Numbered from the stretch's first letter, positions 49,830 through 59,145 are shown. The stretch: DNA of 64,000 nucleotides from Rhodococcus sp. 1168 (GCF_002091955.1 NZ_MKKY01000076.1:1-64000); one strand, 5' to 3'. Numbers and translations: made by a program. The notes: a model not told the origin generated them from the letters alone.

Positions 49830-51172
49830 GGGTTGCTCACTCTCTCGTACGGGATGCGCGTAGATACGCGCACACCGCCGATTCGGGCCCTACGGATTTC
49901 GAGTGCGCCACCGTGCTCGCGCGCCCGCGCGGCCATGTTTGCCAGGCCGCGGTGTCTCCCGTCGACGTCGTTGTTCTCCGCCATCCGAAGCATCAGGCGG
50001 AGGTACGCGGGATCGCCATGGCCGTCATCGGCAACGGACAGTTGCACGTGATCTTCACGGTAGGCCAAACGCAGCGTCGCCCGCGTGGCACCAGCGTGGA
50101 CGGCGGTGTTGAACAACGCCTCTCCCGCGATGCGCAATAGTCCGTGCTCGCACTCGCTACTGAGTTCGAGGGGGGTACCTTCTATCCGCAACGAGACCCG
50201 CAGCTCGTCCGGCATGCGCACGATCGAGAGTTGTTCGAGCATCTCCGGTAGCGAGGTGCGGTCGGCGTCCTGCGCGTGGTTGAGCGCATAGATCGCCGAA
50301 CGCAGTTGCTCGACGGCCCGTCGGGTCAGCTCTTTCGCCAGATCGAGCCGCTCTCTCCGCTCGTCAGCTGGAATGTCGTTGCGGCACAATTCGATTTGCA
50401 TTCCGGCCGACAGGACCGCCTGCGTCACACTGTCATGTAGTTCTCGGGCAATACGGTGACGCTCGTCGTCGATAACCTGATGACGATGAGCCGCGCCCAG
50501 TTGGCGTTGCGTCGCCTCGAGTTCGGCGTTGCGGATCGCCAGGTCGGCTGCTGTCCGGTGTGCCTCGTCGTAGGCGCTCTCGGTGCGCTCGAGGAGGACT
50601 CTCCGGCTCTGGTAGAGCGCCGAGTTCTGCAGTGCAACAGCAGTTTGACTCGCCAGAATGCTCAACACGGCCGAGTCGGTCGCATCGAGTACGCGGTGGT
50701 CGGGTGTCCATGCTGCAAAAGCGCCGACGACGCCACCATCGAGCGCGATGGGAACGAATGCGTGATGGGCCGCGATGACGGGTTCGCGCCCGTCGCCGAT
50801 CGTCGCGAGCCTGATCGACTCCAGGCATTCGACGACGTCCTCGGGCAGCGGTGGGCCTTCTACGTTGTCGACGAGAAATGGGGTGGCGTCAGGGCCGAGA
50901 ACGAGACGTCGAGGGCCGGCGTCCCCCAACGCACCGTCGGCGAGCGCGAAGACGACCCATTGCGCGCTCAGATGTGCCCTTGCTGCCTCGGCGACTGCGC
51001 AGATGAGGGTTTCCGGGCCGTCGACAGTGCGCACGAGCGCGCGCGAAATCAGTTCCAATGCGTGGACCACCCGCTCCAGCCGCTCTGCCGCACCGCGATA
51101 CTGCGGGTAGAACGTATTCTTCCCGGACCTCAGGCCTGTCAGTAGCGAGAGATCGGGCTGCGAGGCCGTCAC
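49826..51172 (-). CDS. GAF-domain sensor histidine kinase (MnoS-like)
   Basis: A 448-residue cytosolic kinase without membrane segments. A GAF-like region (about 30-195) precedes the HisKA_3 motif ERHRIARELHDSV with the phospho-His, and an ATPase domain with EALFNTAVHA (N box) and HRGLANMAARAREHGG. Its start (GTG at 51172) overlaps the alcohol dehydrogenase stop, so alcohol dehydrogenase, kinase and regulator are one transcript. The ligand is unknown; a cytosolic alcohol or aldehyde cue is likely from the setting. Confidence 0.87.
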   Translation of the reverse strand: MTASQPDLSLLTGLRSGKNTFYPQYRGAAERLERVVHALELISRALVRTVDGPETLICAVAEAARAHLSAQWVVFALADGALGDAGPRRLVLGPDATPFLVDNVEGPPLPEDVVECLESIRLATIGDGREPVIAAHHAFVPIALDGGVVGAFAAWTPDHRVLDATDSAVLSILASQTAVALQNSALYQSRRVLLERTESAYDEAHRTAADLAIRNAELEATQRQLGAAHRHQVIDDERHRIARELHDSVTQAVLSAGMQIELCRNDIPADERRERLDLAKELTRRAVEQLRSAIYALNHAQDADRTSLPEMLEQLSIVRMPDELRVSLRIEGTPLELSSECEHGLLRIAGEALFNTAVHAGATRATLRLAYREDHVQLSVADDGHGDPAYLRLMLRMAENNDVDGRHRGLANMAARAREHGGALEIRRARIGGVRVSTRIPYERVSNP

Positions 51173-52404
51173 AACGCCGCCCTGAACAGTTCAGCCATCT
51201 CCTGGTGGGTGGCCGGGCGCGGGTTGGTCGACATACATGCATCGCGTAGGGCGTTGGTTGCGAGCACGTCGATATCGCGCTCGCTGACCCCGATGTCGCC
51301 GAGGCCTTTGGGAACTCCGACTTGCCGCGCCAATTGCTCGACTCGCGCTGCGACAGCCAAGGCTGCTTCTTCCGCAGGTCCGCGCGCCTCGTCGAGTCCG
51401 AGACTTGTCGCGATCGCCACATAAGGTAGTGGATCGGCATCGGCGTTGAACCTGATGACGTGCGGCAGAAGGACTCCGTTGATGACCCCGTGCGGGAGAT
51501 CCAGCAGCCCACCGACTTGGTGACTCATCGCATGTGTCGCTCCGAGTATGGCATTGGTGAACGCCAGCCCCGCTTCGAGACTCGCCTGTGCCATCGACGT
51601 GCGGGCAACGATGTCCGATGGCACGTCCATCGTGCGAGCGAGATGAGAGGTGACCATGGTGACCGCCCGCAGCGCGTGATGGTCGGTGAGTTGATTGTGA
51701 CCGAGTGAGACGAAGGCCTCGATGCCATGCGTCAACGCATCCAAACCTGTTGCTGCGTTGAGCCACTCGGGCATCGTCGTCAGCAGACGAGGATCGATGA
51801 CGGTGATGTCCGGAACCAACCCGCGGCCGAGGATGGTGATCTTTGTCGACCGTGCGGTATCGGTGACGATGCAGAACTGGGAGACGTCCGCCCCGGTACC
51901 CGACGTCGTGGGGACCATCACGAGCGGCGGGATCGGGCGGGTCGCTCGATCCACTCCCTCGTAGTCGAGTATCGATCCACCGTTGCCCGCGAGAACTGCG
52001 ATTCCTTTGGCCGCATCCATGACCGAACCACCCCCGATGGCCACCAGGACGTCACATTCGGACTCCTGATACGAGGCGTGTCCTGCTTCGATCTCGATGT
52101 CCTTGGGATTGGGCGTCAATGCGCTCCAGGTAGTCGGTGCGAGGCCTTGGTCTTCGAGCAGTTGGATCAGCTGGGCAACCCAGCCTGTCTCGATGAGCCC
52201 GGCGTCGGTGACCACCATCGGTCGTCTTGCCCCCAAGCGAAGGGCCGAATGCGCAGCTTCACCCAACGAATCCTGTCCGAATACGATCTCGGGCGCATGA
52301 AACTTGAGAACTCTGGGTGTTTCCACCGAACTGCGATGCGAATGCAGATCGTGCAGCGCCTGGCGTGTCGCTGCCGCTTCGATCATCGCTTCTCGCCTCT
52401 GCAA
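51169..52404 (-). CDS. Iron-dependent alcohol dehydrogenase (1,3-propanediol dehydrogenase-like)
   Basis: A 411-residue group III alcohol dehydrogenase. The NAD-binding GGGSVMDAAKG, PTTSGTGADVSQF and metal ligands in GLDALTHGIEAF, GATHAMSHQVGG and LPHGVINGVLLP are all present. The equivalent M. smegmatis gene beside mno and mnoSR is annotated as 1,3-propanediol dehydrogenase. A second ATG 18 bases downstream (52386) is an alternative start. Upstream it shares a 16-bp palindrome with the Mno promoter. Cofactor dependence (NAD or mycofactocin) cannot be read. Confidence 0.9.
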   Translation of the reverse strand: MQRREAMIEAAATRQALHDLHSHRSSVETPRVLKFHAPEIVFGQDSLGEAAHSALRLGARRPMVVTDAGLIETGWVAQLIQLLEDQGLAPTTWSALTPNPKDIEIEAGHASYQESECDVLVAIGGGSVMDAAKGIAVLAGNGGSILDYEGVDRATRPIPPLVMVPTTSGTGADVSQFCIVTDTARSTKITILGRGLVPDITVIDPRLLTTMPEWLNAATGLDALTHGIEAFVSLGHNQLTDHHALRAVTMVTSHLARTMDVPSDIVARTSMAQASLEAGLAFTNAILGATHAMSHQVGGLLDLPHGVINGVLLPHVIRFNADADPLPYVAIATSLGLDEARGPAEEAALAVAARVEQLARQVGVPKGLGDIGVSERDIDVLATNALRDACMSTNPRPATHQEMAELFRAAL

Positions 52405-52500
52405 TGCCTGTCGTGGCCGTGTTCGGACCGTATGTGATGCACGTTACAACCATACGAGTCGAAGAGCATCATCCCCACGGGCACGAGGAGGGGTCGTGAC

Positions 52501-52516
52501 CTGCCCGATCGGGTAG
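52501..52516. promoter_or_regulatory. 16-bp palindrome upstream of the iron alcohol dehydrogenase
   Basis: CTGCCCGATCGGGTAG is a near-perfect palindrome with a perfect CCCGATCGGG core, 97 bp upstream of the alcohol dehydrogenase start. Its reverse complement is repeated exactly at 56600-56615 upstream of mno (17 bp identical including one flanking base). Confidence 0.75.
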
Positions 52517-52535
52517 GCCACCAGCTTCCGGTCGG

Positions 52536-54053
52536 TCAGGAGAGCGCGTGCCCCAACTCTGCAGCCTGAGCAGTCAGCTGCGGACCGTCACGGGCGACGA
52601 CCACGTGATCGCAGATCCGCTCGTACTCTCCCATCGAGCAGGATGCCTGATCCCAGTAGCGTCGTGATTCCGGAGTGATCCACGCCAACCGGTGCACCTT
52701 CGAACGGATCTTCTCGAGTTCGTCGATCCCCGGTGGTCGACCGTTGCAGCGGCCGTCTCCGACGATGATGACAGCGGTGCGCTTGTTCAGAACATCGCCG
52801 TACTCGTCGAGTAGATTCGTGAAGGTTTTACCGTAATCACTGCTCGCTTCGAGATCCAGACGCTCGTCGGCCAACACTGCTGCCAACGCACCATCGCCGG
52901 TGCTACCGAGCAGTGTGGTGGTCACATCTACCGGCGAGTCGACGAAGCCCATCACGGTGCACCGATGGGCCCTCCTGTGCATGGCTTGCGCGAGCCGCAG
53001 CGTGAACGCCGTGATCGGCCGGACCGACAGCGACACATCGGCCAAAACCAACAGCCTGACCTTGTCCGCCACCGGCGTTCTGGTCACCAAGTGAAACGGG
53101 ATGCCATCGGTCCCCAGACTCGCTCGAACTGTCCGACGCATGTCGAGGGGCCCTCGCGAATGCTCCCGAGGCCTCGGACGTGGCTTGCCTCGCATCCGGC
53201 GCAGCACCTCGTGACTTGCTCGATCGATCTCGGCATGACGCTCGGTGGCCCGATCGGTCACATCCAACGGGTCCGGTGTGGACAGGGTCCCGGTCAGCTG
53301 GGCGAGTGCAGCTACGAATGCGTCGACAGCATCGGTGATTCGGTCGAGTTGTGCCGCCGACAACGGCCCCGAATCGGTCCCGTCGCCGTAGACGCTGCGC
53401 GGGTCGTAGGCGTCGAACCACGCCAGAATGCTCGCCGGGTCGTCCCAACTGACCGTCCCCGCCACGGCACCGCTGGTACTCGACGCCAACTCCCCCGCGG
53501 CAGTCGATCCAGAACGTTCGAGATCGACGGTGTACGTCACACCCCTTCTGCCCATGTCGCCGTCGGTATCCACCGAAAGGTCATGATCCTCGGAGGACAG
53601 ACTGATGTCGTCATCGTCCTTGTGCGGATTGAAGCCCTTGTCCGCTTCCGGGGCGTCGAGGAGATCACCGATTTCCACTGCTCGCTCGTTGTACTCCGCG
53701 TACTTAGCCGCTTCCTGATCCGCGCCGACGTCGAGATCACTGGGCAACCCGCCGGCCACCTGCGCACCCAACGCTTGCCGGGCAGACTCCGTCGCGGATT
53801 CGCTGGCCACGAGGAACAGCGAATCGAACGCCCGATCGAAACCATCCTGCTCGTGCGCATACTTCGCGCACGTGGCCCGCAGGGCCGCACGAAGAACCGT
53901 GAGGTCGCGGGCGCCGATCAGGCTGAGAACGCGTCGAACTTCGATCACTTCGGCTGCAGAGGATGCGACGCCGTGGACTCGCAACGTGCGTCCGAACACC
54001 GCCGACAGCACATCCAACACGATCGACGGCGAAAATGTCGGTGCACCAGTCAT
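52536..54053 (-). CDS. VWA domain protein (CoxE-like) paired with MoxR ATPase
   Basis: A 505-residue cytosolic protein. A helical N-terminal part and an Asp/Ser-rich middle (EDHDLSVDTDGD) precede a von Willebrand A domain with the MIDAS motif DVSLSV (about residue 325) and further parts VDSPVDVTTTLLG and VIIVGDGRCNG. MoxR-VWA pairs act in maturation or remodelling of enzymes. It overlaps the MoxR gene by four bases and lies downstream of mno, so its probable client is a dehydrogenase in this locus (inference). Confidence 0.87.
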   Translation of the reverse strand: MTGAPTFSPSIVLDVLSAVFGRTLRVHGVASSAAEVIEVRRVLSLIGARDLTVLRAALRATCAKYAHEQDGFDRAFDSLFLVASESATESARQALGAQVAGGLPSDLDVGADQEAAKYAEYNERAVEIGDLLDAPEADKGFNPHKDDDDISLSSEDHDLSVDTDGDMGRRGVTYTVDLERSGSTAAGELASSTSGAVAGTVSWDDPASILAWFDAYDPRSVYGDGTDSGPLSAAQLDRITDAVDAFVAALAQLTGTLSTPDPLDVTDRATERHAEIDRASHEVLRRMRGKPRPRPREHSRGPLDMRRTVRASLGTDGIPFHLVTRTPVADKVRLLVLADVSLSVRPITAFTLRLAQAMHRRAHRCTVMGFVDSPVDVTTTLLGSTGDGALAAVLADERLDLEASSDYGKTFTNLLDEYGDVLNKRTAVIIVGDGRCNGRPPGIDELEKIRSKVHRLAWITPESRRYWDQASCSMGEYERICDHVVVARDGPQLTAQAAELGHALS

Positions 54054-55087
54054 TTTCGTATCCCGATGCCACCCTTTTCGCGGCCGCCATGGCCACGAAA
54101 AGCGGAGGCGGTGGTATTCATCGGCGCTCCGAGTGAGCTTTCAGCAGGCGTGAGCTTGTCCGGCACAGCCCCTGCGAGCGCCAGTTTCATGTCGGAGGAA
54201 TATTTGACGAGAGCGGAAAGCAGGTACTTCTTGGTTTCCTCGGTATGACCGAGAACGGCTGCTATCCGAGCCGCGTCGATGACCTCCGAGATGGAGGGGC
54301 TCTTCCGCAACGGGAGTTCGCGCAGCTCGGCTGCCAATGCCACGACGTCGGCGGCGACCTTCACCGGTACTTCGGGAGCGCGGGCCGTGACGATCTCCCG
54401 CTCTCGCTGCGGCGTCGGGTAGTCGAGATGAAAGTGCAAGCAGCGACGCTTGAGTGCAGAGGAAAGTTCGCGCGTATCGTTGGAGGTCAATATAACCCAC
54501 GGGTCACTACGGGCGGTGAATGTGCCCACTTCGGGAATGGTGACCTGCTTTTCGGCCAGAACCTCGAGCAACAGTGCTTCCATGGATTCCTCGGTGCGGT
54601 CGACCTCGTCGACAAGGAGTACCACCGGTTCCTCGGACAGCACGGATTCGAGCAACGGACGAACCGCGAGGAATGCCTCGGAATACAAACCGAAGTCTCT
54701 GGCTGCCAGCAACTTCGATGCTTCGTCGATGTCGGTGATGTGTTCGGTCAGCGCGCCGATATGCTCTCGCAGCATCTGCACGTGCAGGAGCTGCTTGGCA
54801 TAATCCCATTCGTACAGTGCTCGGTTGTCATCGAGGCCCTCGTAGCACTGAAGCCGTACGAGCTTGCGCCCGCTGGCCGCCGCGAGCGACTTCGCCAATT
54901 CCGTCTTCCCAACGCCCGCTGGGCCTTCCAGCAGTAATGGTCGATCCAAGGCGGTCGCCAGATGAACCACGGTAGCGAGATCGTCATCGGCGATGTAGTT
55001 CTGCTCGCCCAATGCTCGTTGGAGATCCGTCGCGTCGACGAATCGGACGGTCCCCTCGTCGCTATGCACTGTCGACAGCCTTGTCAT
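54050..55087 (-). CDS. MoxR-family AAA+ ATPase
   Basis: A 345-residue AAA+ protein with Walker A GPAGVGKTELAKSLA, Walker B VVLLVDEVDRTEE and sensor region VILTSNDTRELSSALKRRCL. The ATG at 55087 with AAGGA upstream is preferred to an ATG 93 bases upstream that lacks a recognisable site. It lies 108 bp after mno and overlaps the VWA gene; together they are the typical MoxR-VWA pair beside actinobacterial Mno genes. Confidence 0.92.
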   Translation of the reverse strand: MTRLSTVHSDEGTVRFVDATDLQRALGEQNYIADDDLATVVHLATALDRPLLLEGPAGVGKTELAKSLAAASGRKLVRLQCYEGLDDNRALYEWDYAKQLLHVQMLREHIGALTEHITDIDEASKLLAARDFGLYSEAFLAVRPLLESVLSEEPVVLLVDEVDRTEESMEALLLEVLAEKQVTIPEVGTFTARSDPWVILTSNDTRELSSALKRRCLHFHLDYPTPQREREIVTARAPEVPVKVAADVVALAAELRELPLRKSPSISEVIDAARIAAVLGHTEETKKYLLSALVKYSSDMKLALAGAVPDKLTPAESSLGAPMNTTASAFRGHGGREKGGIGIRK

Positions 55088-55195
55088 TGGTGTCCTTCTC
55101 GTAGGTGTGTGGCCCGAACGACCGAGTTCCTGCAGGCGTGGTCGGGTGCACGTAGGTGCACCCGACCACGCCGACAGCACGTTGGTGACTGCCGA

Positions 55196-56467
55196 CTAGT
55201 AGGACTCGTTGATGGCGTGCGAGATGACCGGGAGCATGGACTCGACGGTGACTTCCCGAGGATTGCCCGGTGTGCACCAATCGTCCTGGACGTGCTCGGA
55301 GATCTTGAGTACCGACTTCTCGTCGCCCTTGATCACGTCGCCCTTGCCTGCGTATTTTCCGGTGTTCATCCGGTTCTTGCCGTAGGTTGCCGATCGGATG
55401 GAGCCGAAGTTGTCGGGGATACCGACGTCCTTGGCGAGTCGAATCGCGGCCTCGACAGCGGCGTCGGCAGCCTGAACTGTGGTCATGTTCCTGGTGTCGA
55501 CTCCCATGGCCACGGCAATTTCGGCGTAGCGCTTGTAGCGAGAGGGCAGATTGTATTCCCACACCCGCGGCAGGGCGATGGCATTGTTCAGCCCGTGCGC
55601 ACTGTCGTAGAAGGCACTGATGGCATGCGAGATGGAGTGGATGACGCCGAGTCCACCGGAGTTGAACGCCTGGGTCGCAATGTACTGGGCATTCATCATG
55701 CCCTCGCGAGCCTTCAAATTACCCGGGTCGTAGACGGCCTCGCGAAGATGCTTGGACACCAGGCCGATCGAGTAGATGGCATTGCCCAGTGAGGGCGCGA
55801 AGTCGAGACGTGACACGTACGGCTCGGCGCCGTGGGCCAGGACGTCGAATCCGCAGAATGCCGTCCACTGTTGCGGGCACGTGTAGTACAGGAGCGGATC
55901 ATCGAGTGCCAGAGTCGGAGTCGATGCCTCATCGAAAGCTAGCCACTTGTGCGGCTTGTCCATGTTGGACGTATCGGTGATCACGTAGGCCCAGGAAGTC
56001 TCCGAACCGGTTCCGGCTGTGGTGGATACGGCGATGTGCGGCGGATTCTGCTTGTTGGTGGACTTGGAAAATCCCTCGAACTCGTTGATGTTTCGGCCGT
56101 CATGAGCGACGACGACGCGGATACCCTTGGCTGCGTCGTGGCTGGAGCCGCCACCTACCGAGATGACGCTGTCGCACTTTTCCTTTTGGTACAGAGCGGC
56201 ACCGTCCATGACGTTGTAATCCTTGGGGTTGCTCTCGATCTTGTCGTAGAGAACAACCTCGACGCCCTGGTATTCGATCTTGCCGATCAGTTCTTCGATG
56301 ATGCCGGACCCGCGGAGTCCGGTGGTAACGAGCAGGGCGCGCTTGAAACCGAGTTCCTTGGCCTCGACACCGAGCATGTCGTGAGCACCGACTCCCAGCT
56401 TGGCGCGGGGCAGCGGGTGGAACTCCTTGATCGGAAACTCCCAGATCTGATTGAGCTCGATTGCCAT
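55196..56467 (-). CDS. mno: NDMA-dependent methanol dehydrogenase (Mno/ThcE type)
   Basis: A 423-residue group III alcohol dehydrogenase of the decameric NDMA-dependent type, which carries a tightly bound NAD(P) and is re-oxidised by mycofactocin in vivo. The glycine/Ser motif SVGGGSSHDAAKG, the STTAGTGSETSWAYV segment and metal ligands FDVLAHGAEPY and HSISHAISAFYDSAHG are present. The ATG at 56467 with GAGGAG seven bases upstream gives the known ThcE length; the longer frame is ignored. The shared 16-bp palindrome is 133 bp upstream. It oxidises methanol or other short alcohols. Confidence 0.95.
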   Translation of the reverse strand: MAIELNQIWEFPIKEFHPLPRAKLGVGAHDMLGVEAKELGFKRALLVTTGLRGSGIIEELIGKIEYQGVEVVLYDKIESNPKDYNVMDGAALYQKEKCDSVISVGGGSSHDAAKGIRVVVAHDGRNINEFEGFSKSTNKQNPPHIAVSTTAGTGSETSWAYVITDTSNMDKPHKWLAFDEASTPTLALDDPLLYYTCPQQWTAFCGFDVLAHGAEPYVSRLDFAPSLGNAIYSIGLVSKHLREAVYDPGNLKAREGMMNAQYIATQAFNSGGLGVIHSISHAISAFYDSAHGLNNAIALPRVWEYNLPSRYKRYAEIAVAMGVDTRNMTTVQAADAAVEAAIRLAKDVGIPDNFGSIRSATYGKNRMNTGKYAGKGDVIKGDEKSVLKISEHVQDDWCTPGNPREVTVESMLPVISHAINESY

Positions 56468-56599
56468 CGGTATCTCCTCGGTGTGTATTGATTGCGTGGA
56501 CACCGGCTGTGATCGGCGTCTCACTGATGACAACTCTGTCGACCCGAACGTGCTGTGTGAACAGATACCGACGCGAACCCTGCCTTCGCCGACCGTGAA

Positions 56600-56615
56600 C
56601 TACCCGATCGGGCAG
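56600..56615. promoter_or_regulatory. 16-bp palindrome upstream of mno
   Basis: CTACCCGATCGGGCAG is the exact reverse complement of the element at 52501-52516, 133 bp upstream of the mno start and also 104 bp before the kshB start. Likely operator for the locus response regulator. Confidence 0.75.
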
Positions 56616-56681
56616 GGCGGGGTGCTGCTCGGCCGAACAGGACATGTGAAGATCGACAGAAGAGAGACGAGATTGCTAAAC

Positions 56682-56695
56682 TAGAACACGTTACA
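56682..56695. promoter_or_regulatory. KstR-type operator upstream of kshB
   Basis: TAGAACACGTTACA matches the KstR consensus TNNAACNNGTTNNA at every defined position and lies 24 bp before the reductase start. KstR represses cholesterol-use genes in mycobacteria and rhodococci. Confidence 0.75.
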
Positions 56696-56718
56696 ATTGA
56701 TCGAGAGGACACCACCGA

Positions 56719-57774
56719 ATGACGACAGTCGATGTGCCCCACGGCTCCAGATCCGTACTGCTCACGGTGGCGGATGTAATCGTAGAATCGGCCGATGCCC
56801 GGTCGATCGTCTTCGATATCCCCGAAGACGCCAAGGACAAATTCGCATACAAGCCCGGGCAGTTCCTCACCCTTCGTATTCCGAGCGACCGGACCGGCTC
56901 GGTCGCCCGGTGCTATTCCTTGGCGAGCTCACCGCACCGCGACGCTCTCCCGAAGGTGACGATCAAGCGCACGGCCGACGGTTACGGATCCAACTGGGTA
57001 TGCGACAACGTGAAGGCCGGCGACACCATCGAGGTGCTCCCCCCGTCGGGAAGATTCACCCCTGCCGATCTGAACGATGATTTCCTACTGTTCGGCGCAG
57101 GATCGGGAATCACGCCGGTGGTCTCGATTTTGAAGTCCGCATTGGGAGAGGGCACCGGGAAGGTCTTCCTCTTCTACGCCAATCGCGATGGGGACTCGGT
57201 CATCTTTGCCGAAGAACTTCGGGCTCTCGCAACCGAATATCCCAGCCGACTCGTCGTCCTGCACTGGCTCGAATCACTGCAGGGCATTCCGACGGTCGAT
57301 CAACTGGCAGCATTCGCAGCACCGTTCCGCGAGTACCGCGCTTTCATGTGTGGGCCCGCGCCCTTCATGGACGCGGTGCACAAGGCCCTGTCCTCGGGCG
57401 GGTTCCCCCGCGAGAACGTGCACAGCGAGGTGTTCCTCTCCCTCGCCGGGGACCCGTTCACCGACGCCCCCGAGATCGAACTGACCGACGATGACACTGC
57501 GTCCGCTGCAACCGTCGAGGTCGAACTCGACGGCGAGACTCACACCCTCTCGTGGCCACGGAAACAGACACTCGTGGACGTGATGCTGGCCGGCGGACTC
57601 GACGTTCCGTACTCCTGCAGAGAGGGCGAATGCGGATCCTGCGCGTGCACCCTCTCCGTCGGCGAAGTGACGATGGACAACTGCGAAGTCCTCGACGACG
57701 AGGACATAGCCGAGGGCTTGATCCTCGGCTGCCAAGCTCACCCGGTCAGTGACAACCTGAAGATCGAGTTCTGA
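56719..57774 (+). CDS. kshB: 3-ketosteroid 9-alpha-monooxygenase reductase-like protein (KshB)
   Basis: A 351-residue electron-transfer protein. The FAD motif is RCYSLASSP (about residue 68), the NAD domain has FGAGSGITPVVSILK and MCGPAPFMD, and the C-terminus has a plant-type 2Fe-2S ferredoxin with CREGECGSC and a fourth Cys in ILGCQAHP. It would pass electrons from NADH to the oxygenase KshA in steroid ring degradation. The KstR-type operator just upstream supports the steroid role. It is divergent from mno; other reductases of the same architecture remain possible. Confidence 0.85.
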   Translation: MTTVDVPHGSRSVLLTVADVIVESADARSIVFDIPEDAKDKFAYKPGQFLTLRIPSDRTGSVARCYSLASSPHRDALPKVTIKRTADGYGSNWVCDNVKAGDTIEVLPPSGRFTPADLNDDFLLFGAGSGITPVVSILKSALGEGTGKVFLFYANRDGDSVIFAEELRALATEYPSRLVVLHWLESLQGIPTVDQLAAFAAPFREYRAFMCGPAPFMDAVHKALSSGGFPRENVHSEVFLSLAGDPFTDAPEIELTDDDTASAATVEVELDGETHTLSWPRKQTLVDVMLAGGLDVPYSCREGECGSCACTLSVGEVTMDNCEVLDDEDIAEGLILGCQAHPVSDNLKIEF

Positions 57775-57803
57775 CGCCGGCGGAAATATCAGCGCTGGGG
57801 AAA

Positions 57804-59087
57804 CTACCGAGGCCCGCTTTCGCGCCGTGATGCGATGCCGAATCCGACGGCCGAGACCAAGGCCAGCAGGATCACGAATCCGCCGTACACGAGGGCGGTC
57901 TGCTCCAAGCCGAAGAGGTGTACGGCAAATCCCCCTACGACGGCGGGCAGACTGAATGCCAAGTAGCTGATGGCGAAGGTCGTCGCGAACATCCTTCCAC
58001 GATCGGCTGCGGGGACGATTGCGCCGAGCGTACGCATGGCTCCGAGAAATGCGCTGCCCCACCCTGCACCGGCGACGACAGTACCGATGAAGTAGAGCGC
58101 GACTATCGAGGTACTCACTGCGACAAGGGAAATCGCCACGCCGGTCGACAGGACGAGGGCACCGGCGATCATGACGGTGCGCGGTGTGCGATGTCGCACG
58201 AACGCGGCGGCCAGGGATCCGGAAAAGAAGAGCGCGAAGCTTTCGAGTCCGCCGATGATGTGATTGTCGATTCCGAAGACCGACCGGATGATCGACGAAC
58301 CTAGGGAAAGATGAAATCCGCCCAAGGACCACGTTGCGACGAGGGCGGGAACGATCAACAGGAATGGTGTCCTGATATCTGCTGGTACCGCCATCCGCGG
58401 GAGCACCAAACGTGCAAGATGCCGCTTCGACTCCACTCCTCGGAGCGCGGATGTTTCGGGTAGGAACGCAAGGGCGACAGCGAGAACTACCAGCGCTCCG
58501 ATGAGCATGGCGTACACGAGGACCGTCGGGGCCGGGGCGAGTTGCACCAGCAATCCGGCGCCGAGCGCGCCCGAAGCCAAACCCAGCGAGGGTGCGACGC
58601 TGTTCACGAGCGGACCAGCAGTGTTCGACGGCTGGAGATCGACCACTGCTGCATTCATCGCGCCGATTGCGGCACCCGCGGCAAGTCCTTGCACGATGCG
58701 CGCGGCGATCAGACCTGCAACGCCGTCGGCCACGATGAAGAGCAGCAGGCTGACCACGAGAAGAGCGACCGAACCCACCAGAATCGGCTTCCGCCCTACG
58801 TGATCGGACAGACCCCCGACGGTGAGCAGAGCTGCGAGCAGCGCCAACGCGTAGACCGCGAAAACCACGGTCAATGTCGTCGAGGAGAAGCCCCAGTTGC
58901 TCTGATAGATCGGGTAGAGCGGGGACGGTGCTGCCGAGGTCGCCATGGTTACGAGGTAGGTCAGACCTACGACCCAGAACGCGATACCGTGGGGCAGTCG
59001 ACGCGGCATCCTGGTGCGAGGGGAAATGGCGATGTCCGACTCGACGTTGACCACGTAGGTCCCTACTTCCGCTAAAGCTACGATCAT
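57804..59087 (-). CDS. Major facilitator superfamily transporter
   Basis: A membrane protein of up to 427 residues with about 12 hydrophobic segments. The conserved loop 2-3 motif reads GGLSDHVGRKPILVG. The substrate is unknown. Two starts are possible: ATG 59087, which lies inside an inverted repeat and has no Shine-Dalgarno site, and ATG 59009 (MPRRLPHG), at the beginning of the first membrane segment. The gene is convergent with kshB. The family resembles drug/sugar-efflux MFS proteins. Confidence 0.85.
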   Translation of the reverse strand: MIVALAEVGTYVVNVESDIAISPRTRMPRRLPHGIAFWVVGLTYLVTMATSAAPSPLYPIYQSNWGFSSTTLTVVFAVYALALLAALLTVGGLSDHVGRKPILVGSVALLVVSLLLFIVADGVAGLIAARIVQGLAAGAAIGAMNAAVVDLQPSNTAGPLVNSVAPSLGLASGALGAGLLVQLAPAPTVLVYAMLIGALVVLAVALAFLPETSALRGVESKRHLARLVLPRMAVPADIRTPFLLIVPALVATWSLGGFHLSLGSSIIRSVFGIDNHIIGGLESFALFFSGSLAAAFVRHRTPRTVMIAGALVLSTGVAISLVAVSTSIVALYFIGTVVAGAGWGSAFLGAMRTLGAIVPAADRGRMFATTFAISYLAFSLPAVVGGFAVHLFGLEQTALVYGGFVILLALVSAVGFGIASRRESGPR

Positions 59088-59094
59088 TGCTTTA
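59073..59094. promoter_or_regulatory. Inverted repeat overlapping the MFS gene start
   Basis: TAAAGC, 10 bases, GCTTTA forms perfect 6-bp arms over the upstream candidate start codon (59087). It is a plausible operator and argues for the downstream ATG as the real start. Confidence 0.45.
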
Positions 59095-59145
59095 ACTAAC
59101 GGTATACCTGCCTGGTCTCCGGTGCCGAAAGCGCGGCCCGCACGC

